Source of the DNA: Streptomyces sp. TBY4
GTDB lineage: Bacteria > Actinomycetota > Actinomycetes > Streptomycetales > Streptomycetaceae
Assembly (NCBI RefSeq): GCF_024213195.1
Contig: NZ_JANAVF010000028.1
Span: forward strand, 1-40,681
Length of the DNA: 40,681 nt
Direction: 5' to 3'
Shown: positions 34,552 through 40,681 of the stretch, piece by piece
Layout: the number at the start of each line of letters is the position of its first letter
Position numbering within the stretch: position 1 is the stretch's first letter
Position numbers and translations under genes: made by a program
Notes under the pieces: generated by a model
Told to the model about the DNA's origin: nothing
What the model saw: only the letters and a program-made list of their open reading frames with translations
Database searches by the model: none

Positions 34552-35318
34552 GTGACACCGGAACCGGACAGGGGCACGGCCCCGGGTACGACCCGTACGC
34601 CTTCGCGCCCTTCGCGGTGACCGTCGACCTCGCCGTCCTCACCGTGCGCGGCGGAACCCTGCACGTGCTGCTGATCCGGCGCGCGCAGGAACCGTACGCG
34701 GGCGCCTGGGCGCTCCCCGGCGGCTTCCTGCTGCCGCGGGAGTCCGCCGAGACGGCGGCCCGCCGCGAACTCGCCGAGGAGACCGGTCTGTCGGAGCAGG
34801 TGATCGACGGTCTGCACCTGGACCAGCTGCGCACCTACAGCGAACCGGACCGGGACCCGCGCATGCGGGTGGTCTCGGTGGCCTTCACCGCGCTCGTCCC
34901 CGACCTGCCGGAACCGGCGGCCGGCGGCGGCGGGGACGCGGACCGGGCCCGCTGGGTACCGGTGGGGGATGCCTGCGCGCCGGCCTTCGGACTGGCCTTC
35001 GACCACGCGGAGATCCTCGCGGACGCCCGTTCCCGCGTGGGCTCGAAGCTGGAGTACAGCTGTCTGGCCACCGCCTTCTGCCCGCCGGAGTTCACCCTCG
35101 GCGAGCTCCAGGCCGTCTACGAGACCGTCTGGGACACCGTCCTGGACCGCCCCAACTTCCGCCGCAAGGTCCTGGCCACGCCCGGCTTCGTCGAGGCCGT
35201 GCCCGGAGCCGCCCGGCTCACCGGCGGCCGCGGCAAACCGGCCGCGCTCTACCGGCCCGGACCGGCGACCACCCTGCACCCGCCCCTGCTGCAACCCTCG
35301 GAAGGACACACGCGATGA
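34548..35318 (+). CDS. nrtR: NrtR-type Nudix transcriptional regulator
   Basis: The 256-aa protein has a Nudix domain (about 20-150) and a C-terminal winged helix (about 175-240, FTLGELQAVYETVWDTVLD then RRKVLATPGFVE), ending GKPAALYRPG. That layout defines NrtR regulators of NAD genes, which leave DNA when ADP-ribose binds. Unlike many NrtR proteins, the Nudix box here is complete: G59-x5-E65-x7-R73-E74-L75-x-E77-E78-x-G80-L81, so hydrolase activity may be kept. It is third in the operon and probably binds the palindrome at 32786. ATGA overlaps exist on both sides. Confidence 0.88.
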   Translation: MSDTGTGQGHGPGYDPYAFAPFAVTVDLAVLTVRGGTLHVLLIRRAQEPYAGAWALPGGFLLPRESAETAARRELAEETGLSEQVIDGLHLDQLRTYSEPDRDPRMRVVSVAFTALVPDLPEPAAGGGGDADRARWVPVGDACAPAFGLAFDHAEILADARSRVGSKLEYSCLATAFCPPEFTLGELQAVYETVWDTVLDRPNFRRKVLATPGFVEAVPGAARLTGGRGKPAALYRPGPATTLHPPLLQPSEGHTR

Positions 35319-36340
35319 CGAGCACGACGAACACGAAGCGGGCGGCCACCGGCGCCCTGATCGGACTGGCCCTGGGCGACGCCCTCGGCTTCCCGACGGA
35401 GTTCAACGACGTGCCGGGGATCCTGGCGAAGACCGGCCCGTGGCGGCAGATGGACCTGCCCCGGCCGGCCATCGTCACGGACGACACCCAGATGACCCTG
35501 GCCCTGGCCCGTGGCATGCGGACCGCCTCGGAGCGGGGTCGGGTGGGCCCGCTGCGGCTGGCCCGGCCCGTCCGGGAGGAGTTCGTCGACTGGTACCACT
35601 CCCCGGAGAACAACCGGGCCCCGGGCAACACCTGCCTGAAGGCCTGCAGCCTCCTGAACCTGCCCGAGCGGGACTGGCGCGACGCCAGCCAGCTCGGCTC
35701 CAAGGGCTGCGGGGCGAACATGCGGGTGGCCCCGGTCGGGCTGGTGCCCGGGTGGACGGAGGAGGAGCGGGCCGGCGCGGCCCAGCTCCAGTCGGCCCTC
35801 ACCCACGGCCACCCGACGGCGCTGGCCGCCTCCGACCTCACGGCGCGGGCGGTGTTCCTGCTGGCGCGGGGCACGGAGGTGACCGGTCTGGTCGGGCAGC
35901 TGCGCTCGTACGCCCTCGAGAACCGCACCCGCTACCACGAGCGCTGGCTCGGCGACCTCTGGACGCGGACGGCCTCCGACACCTCGGCCGAGTCCTTCAT
36001 GGCGCGCGGCTGGGACGAGTGCCTCGGGGTCCTGGACCGCCTCGCGGCCGCCCTGCGCACCCCGTCCCCGGAAACGGACCCCTGCCTGACGACCGGCGAC
36101 GGCTGGATCGCCGAAGAGGCCCTGGCCACCGCCCTCCAGTGCTTCCTGCTCTTCCCGGAGGAACCGCTCCTGGCCCTGCGCCGCGCGGCCTGCACGGCAG
36201 GCGACTCCGACTCCATCGCCTGCCTGGCCGGCGCCTTCGCCGGCGCCCACCTGGGCGCGGACGCCTGGCCCCGCGATTGGGAGGGCCGCATCGAGTACCG
36301 CGCGGAACTCCTGTCCTTCGGCACCCTCTGGGACGCGTGA
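35315..36340 (+). CDS. ADP-ribosylglycohydrolase (DraG/ARH family)
   Basis: ARH-fold enzymes remove ADP-ribose from proteins or other acceptors using two Mg ions. The 341-aa protein has GALIGLALGDALGFPTEF (13-30), VTDDTQMTLALA (54-65, metal-binding Asp pair), GCGANMRVAPVGL near 130, and AGDSDSIACLAGAFAGA near 295-311 (second metal-binding Asp cluster). All metal ligands expected for the family are present. ATG lies in an ATGA overlap with nrtR. Its product, ADP-ribose, is the known effector of NrtR proteins, so it could feed back on its own operon. Natural substrate unknown: protein, tRNA/RNA end or O-acetyl-ADP-ribose are all possible. Confidence 0.93.
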   Translation: MTSTTNTKRAATGALIGLALGDALGFPTEFNDVPGILAKTGPWRQMDLPRPAIVTDDTQMTLALARGMRTASERGRVGPLRLARPVREEFVDWYHSPENNRAPGNTCLKACSLLNLPERDWRDASQLGSKGCGANMRVAPVGLVPGWTEEERAGAAQLQSALTHGHPTALAASDLTARAVFLLARGTEVTGLVGQLRSYALENRTRYHERWLGDLWTRTASDTSAESFMARGWDECLGVLDRLAAALRTPSPETDPCLTTGDGWIAEEALATALQCFLLFPEEPLLALRRAACTAGDSDSIACLAGAFAGAHLGADAWPRDWEGRIEYRAELLSFGTLWDA

Positions 36341-36343
36341 AGG

Positions 36344-37096
36344 GTGCTCGACGTGAGGGAACTCGACCTGACCGCCGTAGTCGCGGAACAGCCGGACCCG
36401 CTGCTCTTCGCGACGGTCTCCGGTGCCCACCTGTACGGGTTCCCCTCAAAGGACTCGGACGTGGACCTGCGCGGGGCGCACCTGCTGCCGGCGGCGGAGC
36501 TGCTCTCGCTCCGCGACCCGGAGGAGACCCGCAGCCGGATGTGGTTCCGGGACGGCACCGAGATGGACCTGGTCACGCACGACCTGCGCAAGTTCGTCCG
36601 GCTGATGCTCAACCGCAACGGCTACGTCCTGGAGCAACTGCTGTCCCCGCTGGTGGTGCACACGACGCCGACGCACCAGGAGCTGGTGTCGCTGGCCCCC
36701 GGGGTCCTGACCTCGCACCACGCGCACCACTACCGGGGCTTCGCGAACACCCAGTGGCGGCTCTTCGGGAAGTCCGCCGAACTGAAACCGCTGCTCTACA
36801 CGTTCAGGGCGCTGCTCACCGGCATCCACCTGATGCGCTCGGCGCGGGTGGAGGCGCACCTGCCCACGCTGCTCGACGAGGTCCCGGAGGCGCCGGGGTA
36901 CCTGGCCGGGCTCATCGAGGCCAAGGTGGAGGCCGAGCACGGCGCCGCCACCGGGGTGGACGCGGCTCGGGTGGAGCGGGACTTCGAGGCGCTGCACGGG
37001 GTGCTGGAGGCCGCGCAGGGTGCCTCGTCGCTGCCGGAGCACGCGGACGCCTTCGACGCGCTCGACGAGCTCGTCGTGCGGCGGCGGGGCGGTTAG
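36344..37096 (+). CDS. RlaP-type DNA polymerase beta superfamily nucleotidyltransferase 1
   Basis: The 250-aa protein has a polymerase-beta nucleotidyltransferase core. GAHLYGFPSKDSDVDLRG (27-44) holds the DxD pair Asp39/Asp41, with Ala28 where most members have Ser. MDLVTHDLRKFVRLMLNRN supplies the third acidic site and a helix. The layout fits the RlaP family (Pfam PF10127, RNA repair-associated polymerase beta), whose chemistry is not well defined. GTG 36344 follows the ADP-ribosylglycohydrolase stop by 3 bp; GTG 36353 with gaaggg upstream is possible. It ends the NAD operon and overlaps by 4 bp, tail to tail, a second member of the same family. Confidence 0.88.
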   Translation: MLDVRELDLTAVVAEQPDPLLFATVSGAHLYGFPSKDSDVDLRGAHLLPAAELLSLRDPEETRSRMWFRDGTEMDLVTHDLRKFVRLMLNRNGYVLEQLLSPLVVHTTPTHQELVSLAPGVLTSHHAHHYRGFANTQWRLFGKSAELKPLLYTFRALLTGIHLMRSARVEAHLPTLLDEVPEAPGYLAGLIEAKVEAEHGAATGVDAARVERDFEALHGVLEAAQGASSLPEHADAFDALDELVVRRRGG

Positions 37097-37818
37097 GGCT
37101 GGGCTGTGGCCGATGTTCGGCGGGTGCGCAGGAGGAAGTCCTCGATGCGGGGGAGGTTCGGGGACTCGGGGAGGGGGGTCTTCTTGAGGGCGGTTTCGGA
37201 TTCTTCCGTCAGGAGGGTCATCCAGGCGTCGACCTCCTCCCAGGTGAGCTCGCCGCGGCGGACCGCGAGGAGGCGGTCGCGGTAGGGGGTGGCGTCGATC
37301 ACCAGGCGGCCCGTGCGGAGCAGGTCGCGGCAGGACAGGAGCAGGCGCAGCAGGTGCATGGCGTGCTTCCAGCGCGGGGCGCCGTGGTTGCGGAGGTCGC
37401 CGAGGAGTTTGCCGCGCTGGGAGACGGCGTACCGGCTGAAGGTGACGTGGGCCCGGCGGGAGAGGAACGCCCCGCGGAGCGAGAGGAGTTCCTCGCCGAC
37501 CGGGGCGAGGTCCTCCACGAGCGGGGAGTGGAGGACCTCCAGGATGTTCGGGTTGGCGCGCAGCGCGAGTTCGCAGAAGCGCTCCAGCTCCCACGAGAAC
37601 TCCTCGTCCCGGGGCCCCTCCACGTGCGTGGGCGGCTTCTCGAAGCGCCAGAACAGCGGCGTCGGGGCGAGGTAGACACCGCGCCGGTCGGTGTCGCTCG
37701 CCTCCGTCGCCAGGCCGAACGCCCTCGAACCCATCACGCAGGAGTAGACCGTGTGGTCCCTGACCAGCGTGAGTGCGAGCGGGTCGGGCGTCGGTTCGTT
37801 CGGGTCGGCCTCGTTCAT
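37093..37818 (-). CDS. RlaP-type DNA polymerase beta superfamily nucleotidyltransferase 2
   Basis: The 241-aa protein is a second polymerase-beta-type transferase. MGSRAFGLATEASDTDRRG (29-47) has the canonical Gly30-Ser31 and Asp42-x-Asp44, and SWELERFCELALRANPNILE supplies the following helix. It resembles its neighbour in the layout of GS/DxD, ELxxF helix, SPLV motif and a C-terminal helical part, so the pair probably arose by old duplication. Identity looks low. It is coded on the minus strand and its TAA overlaps the neighbour's TAG within TTAG. A TAGCCT box 6 nt before the ATG predicts its own leaderless promoter, outside the NrtR operator. Confidence 0.86.
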   Translation of the reverse strand: MNEADPNEPTPDPLALTLVRDHTVYSCVMGSRAFGLATEASDTDRRGVYLAPTPLFWRFEKPPTHVEGPRDEEFSWELERFCELALRANPNILEVLHSPLVEDLAPVGEELLSLRGAFLSRRAHVTFSRYAVSQRGKLLGDLRNHGAPRWKHAMHLLRLLLSCRDLLRTGRLVIDATPYRDRLLAVRRGELTWEEVDAWMTLLTEESETALKKTPLPESPNLPRIEDFLLRTRRTSATAQP

Positions 37819-37824
37819 CCCGCG

Positions 37825-37830
37825 AGGCTA
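37825..37830 (-). promoter_or_regulatory. -10 box (TAGCCT) for the second RlaP-type gene
   Basis: On the minus strand TAGCCT is followed by 6 nt (cgcggg) and the ATG at 37818, the same leaderless spacing seen before recN and the DUF1015 gene. Confidence 0.5.
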
Positions 37831-37846
37831 GTGCGGGGGCCGCGGG

Positions 37847-38329
37847 CTACGCGAGCGAGATTTCGCCCGCCGGGGAGACGGTGATCTTCTTCTCCTCCAG
37901 CGGCTTGGTGGCCGGGCCCTTGGCCACCGCGCCGTCCGCCACCTTGAACTTGCTGCCGTGGCACGGGCAGTCGATGGTGCCGGCCTCCACCTTGTTCACC
38001 AGGCAGCCCTGGTGGGTGCAGACCGCCGTGAAACAGCGGAAGGTGCCCGCCGTCGGCTGGGTGACGACCAGCTTCTCGTCCTTGAGGACCGTGCCGCCGC
38101 CGACCGGTACCTCCGAGGATTTGAGCAGGGGCTTCTTCTCCTCGGCCGGCGCGGGGGCCTTCGAGGCCGGTGCCGGGGTCTGCGAGGCCTGTGCCGAGGG
38201 CGTGCTGCCGCCCTCGGCCTTGGGCTTCGTCTCTTCGGATCCGCCGCACGCGGTCAGCGCGCCGCCTGCAAGGACGCTCGCGCCGGCCGCCAGTACCGTG
38301 CGCCGGGCGGCGCGGGTGGGGTCGCTCAT
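37847..38329 (-). CDS. Rieske [2Fe-2S] lipoprotein with Tat signal
   Basis: The 160-aa protein starts with a twin-arginine signal (RAARRTVLAAGAS, Arg9-Arg10) ending in lipobox LTAC, so Cys28 should be lipidated and the protein held on the outer face of the membrane. A Pro/Ala/Lys linker (35-68) follows. The Rieske fold has cluster ligands Cys104, His106, Cys121 and His124, with Cys109 and Cys123 placed for the usual disulfide (CTHQGC, CPCHGS). It would carry electrons; the partner is not in the window. ATG 38329 with gaggagaag upstream is chosen over longer frames. It lies 83 bp downstream of the DUF952 gene on the same strand. Confidence 0.93.
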   Translation of the reverse strand: MSDPTRAARRTVLAAGASVLAGGALTACGGSEETKPKAEGGSTPSAQASQTPAPASKAPAPAEEKKPLLKSSEVPVGGGTVLKDEKLVVTQPTAGTFRCFTAVCTHQGCLVNKVEAGTIDCPCHGSKFKVADGAVAKGPATKPLEEKKITVSPAGEISLA

Positions 38330-38412
38330 GACTTCTCCTCGGGTGATCGCCGGGATGACGAGAGGCATCCTGGCGTGCGACGGGCTCCAGGAACACCCCG
38401 CCACGCCTTGGC

Positions 38413-38754
38413 TCAGCCCTCCGGAGGCAGGGGAACGAGTTCCGCCGCCCCGCCGGGGGCCCGTACGACCTCCCACACGCGGACCACGGCCTCCCGGTTC
38501 AGCGGTCCGTGGACGTGCGGATAACGGAGCCCCGCTTCACCCTCCCGGCGGACCTCGGAGGTGAGGGCGTGCTCGTCGAGCTCCACGGCGAGCAGCGTGC
38601 CCGGTACGTCCGCGTAGTGCGCGGCGGCGATCGCGAGCACCGTCTCCGGATCCGCCGAACAGTGCACGAAACCCTCGGAGTCGAGGGAGGCGGGGGCGTA
38701 CGGGCGCGCGGGATCGGCGCTCCAGTCGGCGAGCGGTACGAGGTGGAAGATCAT
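38413..38754 (-). CDS. DUF952 family protein
   Basis: The 113-aa protein fits DUF952: it starts IFHLVPLADW, has YAPASLDSEGFVHCSADPET, and ends with LRYPHVHGPLNREAVVRVWE. The conserved FVHCS and HVHGPL His residues suggest an enzyme fold related to ADP-ribosyl- or phosphate-handling proteins, but no activity is established. ATG 38754 matches the family start. TAGAAC lies 7 nt before it on the minus strand, a weak leaderless -10. It is divergent from the YidB-like gene. Confidence 0.88.
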   Translation of the reverse strand: MIFHLVPLADWSADPARPYAPASLDSEGFVHCSADPETVLAIAAAHYADVPGTLLAVELDEHALTSEVRREGEAGLRYPHVHGPLNREAVVRVWEVVRAPGGAAELVPLPPEG

Positions 38755-38902
38755 GCCGATCGTTCTACCGCCCGCCCTGCCGCGGTCGATGCGCGGCCCT
38801 GCTCCAAGTGGCAGACACGCCCCGATTGGGTGACATTGTCCGTATCTCGAAGCCGGGTGCGCCGATGTCCGCGCGCCCGGTCCCTCTTCGAAAGGCAGCA
38901 CC

Positions 38903-39343
38903 ATGGCGGGCAATGACCTCGGCTCCCTTCTCGGCGGCCTCCTCGGCGGCGGTGGACAGGGCGGCAGCGGCGGCGGCAACATCCTCGGCTCCCTCCTCGG
39001 CGCCCTCATGGGCGGCGGCGGCGCGGGCGGCGCCCAGGCCGCCGGAGGCGCGGGGAACAACCCGCTCGGCGGGCTGCTGGACATGCTGACCAAGTCGGGT
39101 CTGGTCGACCAGGCCCAGTCCTGGGTCGGCACCGGCGAGAACCAGCCGGTCAGCGGCGCGGAGATCGCCAAGGCCCTGCCGGACGACACCCTGGCCAAGG
39201 TCGCCGAGCAGGCGGGCGTCACCCCGGAGGCCGCCGCCGACCAGATCGCACAGGCGCTGCCGCAGGCCGTGGACAAGCTGACCCCCGAGGGCTCGGTCCC
39301 GAGCGGCTCGCTGGAGGACATCATCAAGGCACAGAACCTCTGA
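38903..39343 (+). CDS. YidB/DUF937 family protein
   Basis: The 146-aa protein has a Gly-rich first half with LLGGLLGGGG and LLGALMGGGG stretches, then NNPLGGLLDMLTKSGLVDQAQSWVGTG and a helical end (EIAKALPDDTLAKVAEQAGV). This is the pattern of YidB-like DUF937 proteins. Function is unknown for the family. No signal peptide is clear. ATG has aaagg upstream. It is followed by an odd triple repeat and a 21-bp terminator hairpin, so it is a single-gene unit. Confidence 0.87.
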   Translation: MAGNDLGSLLGGLLGGGGQGGSGGGNILGSLLGALMGGGGAGGAQAAGGAGNNPLGGLLDMLTKSGLVDQAQSWVGTGENQPVSGAEIAKALPDDTLAKVAEQAGVTPEAAADQIAQALPQAVDKLTPEGSVPSGSLEDIIKAQNL

Positions 39344-39379
39344 GCGGCCGGCTCCTCTGAGCGACTGGACCTCTCAGCG
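39337..39379 (+). repeat. Three short direct repeats spanning the yidB-like stop codon
   Basis: cctctgagcg (39337-39346), cctctgagcg (39354-39363) and cctctcagcg (39370-39379) recur at 16-17-bp spacing. The first contains the stop codon. The repeat looks like a small tandem duplication of the gene end. Confidence 0.7.
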
Positions 39380-39405
39380 ACCCCGGTCCTCGCGAGGACG
39401 GCTCC

Positions 39406-39451
39406 CGAGGGCCCGGCGTCCCGTCCCAGCGGACGGGACGCCGGGCCCTCG
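39406..39451. terminator. Perfect 21-bp hairpin terminator
   Basis: Arms 39406-39426 and 39431-39451 pair at all 21 positions around loop cagc. A second palindrome, GTCCTCGCGAGGAC (39386-39399), lies just before it. There is no T-tract. It isolates the yidB-like gene from tyrA. Confidence 0.85.
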
Positions 39452-39521
39452 CGCCGTCCCCGCTGGCTACCCTGAGGCAGGCACCGACGCCCACACCCCC
39501 GTTGCACCTGGAGCGCACCCC

Positions 39522-40610
39522 GTGAGAACCGCCGTCGTCATCGGAACCGGACTGATCGGCACCTCCGCGGCGCTCGCCCTCGCCGCCCGCGGCATCGCCG
39601 TCCACCTGTCCGACCGCGACCAGGGGCAGGCCCGTACGGCCGCCGCGCTGGGCGCCGGCACGGAGGAGCCCTTCCAGGGCAAGGCCGACCTCGCGGTCAT
39701 CGCCGTACCGCCCGCCCACGTGGCCGCCGCCCTCGCCGACGCCATAGGCCGGGACCTGGCCCGCGCCTATGTGGACGTGGCCAGCGTCAAGGGCGGCCCG
39801 CGCCGGGAGCTGGACGCGCTCGGAGTGGACACCAAGGCGTACATCGGCACCCACCCGATGGCGGGCAAGGAGCAGTCCGGACCCCTCGCGGCCTCCGCCG
39901 ACCTCTTCGAGGGCCGTCCCTGGGTGCTCACGCCGACCCGGGAGACCGACCACGAGGTGCTGAACCTGGCCCTGGAGCTGGTGGCGCTGTGCCGGGCCGT
40001 CCCGGTGGTCATGGACGCCGACGCCCACGACCGGGCCGTCGCGCTGGTCTCGCACACCCCGCAGCTCGTCTCCAGCATGGTCGCGGCCCGGCTGGAGGAG
40101 GCCGACGAGACCGCGGTGCGGCTGTGCGGGCAGGGCATCCGCGACGTGACCCGGATCGCCGCCTCCGACCCCCGGATGTGGGTGGAGATCCTCTCCGCCA
40201 ACCCGGGACCGGTCGCGGACGTGCTCTCCGGGATCGCCGCCGACCTGGAGGAGACCGTGGAAGCGCTACGGGGCCTGCAGTCGGCCGACGAGGACAAGCG
40301 CCGGAGCGGGGCCGCCGGCATCGAGGACGTCCTGCGCCGCGGCAACGCGGGGCGGGTCCGGGTCCCCGGCAAGCACGGGGCCGCGCCGACGGTCTACGAG
40401 ACGGTGGCCGTGCTCATCTCCGACCAGCCGGGCGAGCTCGCGCGGATCTTCGCCGACGCCGGGCGGGCCGGGGTCAACATCGAGGACGTGCGGATCGAGC
40501 ACGCGACGGGACAGCAGGCGGGCCTGGTCCAGCTGATGGTCGAACCCCGGGCCGTGGCCGGCCTCCAGGCCGAGCTGCGTGAACGCGGCTGGGCCCTGCG
40601 CCAGTCCTAG
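39522..40610 (+). CDS. tyrA: Prephenate dehydrogenase with C-terminal ACT domain
   Basis: TyrA oxidises prephenate to 4-hydroxyphenylpyruvate with NAD(P) for tyrosine synthesis. The 362-aa protein has the N-terminal dinucleotide motif AVVIGTGLIGTSAALALAARG (split at 4-24), the catalytic-region GTHPMAGKEQSG near 109-120, and SHTPQLVSSMVA near 180. The C-terminus (about 288-358, VAVLISDQPGELARIFADAG) is an ACT domain, suggesting feedback control by tyrosine. GTG 39522 has ggag about 10 nt upstream; TACCCT (39468-39473) is a possible -10. In Streptomyces cmk is expected just downstream. Confidence 0.95.
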   Translation: MRTAVVIGTGLIGTSAALALAARGIAVHLSDRDQGQARTAAALGAGTEEPFQGKADLAVIAVPPAHVAAALADAIGRDLARAYVDVASVKGGPRRELDALGVDTKAYIGTHPMAGKEQSGPLAASADLFEGRPWVLTPTRETDHEVLNLALELVALCRAVPVVMDADAHDRAVALVSHTPQLVSSMVAARLEEADETAVRLCGQGIRDVTRIAASDPRMWVEILSANPGPVADVLSGIAADLEETVEALRGLQSADEDKRRSGAAGIEDVLRRGNAGRVRVPGKHGAAPTVYETVAVLISDQPGELARIFADAGRAGVNIEDVRIEHATGQQAGLVQLMVEPRAVAGLQAELRERGWALRQS

Positions 40611-40681
40611 ACGAGTCATTCCGAATGCTGACGATGTGTTCGGGAACGCAGACAGGGCGTCCAAGATCGTTGTGTGACGAA
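40611..40681. other. Window end downstream of tyrA, no gene seen
   Basis: The last 71 bases contain no start of a recognisable protein and no T-tract terminator. The cytidylate kinase gene that usually follows would begin outside the window. Confidence 0.5.

Overview
The window is chromosomal DNA from a high-GC actinomycete, almost certainly Streptomyces or a very close relative. Evidence: third-codon G/C bias so strong that nearly every gene casts long shadow frames, many GTG starts, ATGA/GTGA gene overlaps, an IdeR/DmdR-type iron box, no in-frame TTA codon noticed, and Streptomyces-style dispersed intergenic repeats. No tRNA, rRNA, CRISPR array, insertion sequence or prophage gene was seen.

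Layout. 1-1341: 3' part of a TPR protein with an Arg/Asp/Gly repeat and a hyperacidic tail. 1417-3850: divergent DUF1015 and HAD-IIA genes. 4003-6976: iron-boxed siderophore-type ABC importer (two permeases and an ATPase). 7075-11441: SCP2-like protein, then a small unknown gene, tlyA, nadK and recN. 11626-12768: GT4 glycosyltransferase. 12887-17885: PucR regulator divergent from an APC permease and a Tat-exported flavin amine oxidase, a likely amine-use unit. 17895-21140: berberine-bridge-type oxidase and GH15 hydrolase. 21612-23985: pyrG and an ADP-ribose-type Nudix hydrolase. 24162-27421: TPR/P-loop protein and alanine dehydrogenase. 27748-32701: ParA-like ATPase, a ribbon-helix-helix-like protein, scpA, scpB and an RluB-type pseudouridine synthase. 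32828-37818: pnuC, a NadR-like bifunctional protein, an NrtR-type Nudix regulator, an ADP-ribosylglycohydrolase and two RlaP-type nucleotidyltransferases. 37847-40610: Rieske lipoprotein, DUF952, YidB-like protein and prephenate dehydrogenase.

The backbone tlyA-nadK-recN ... pyrG-nudix ... parA-scpA-scpB-rluB matches the gene order known from Mycobacterium tuberculosis Rv1694-Rv1711, where cmk follows directly. The other blocks sit between these conserved segments.

Most interesting region: 32786-37818. Five genes, four of them joined by 4-bp overlaps, follow a promoter whose -10 box lies inside a 9+5+9 palindrome. They combine nicotinamide riboside uptake, NMN/NAD synthesis, an ADP-ribose-sensing type of regulator, removal of ADP-ribose, and a polymerase-beta-fold transferase of a family linked to RNA repair. 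A second transferase of that family is tail-to-tail with the first. This suggests an NAD/ADP-ribose circuit tied to nucleic-acid modification or repair. Second in interest is the ParA plus ribbon-helix-helix pair placed directly before the SMC partners ScpA/ScpB.
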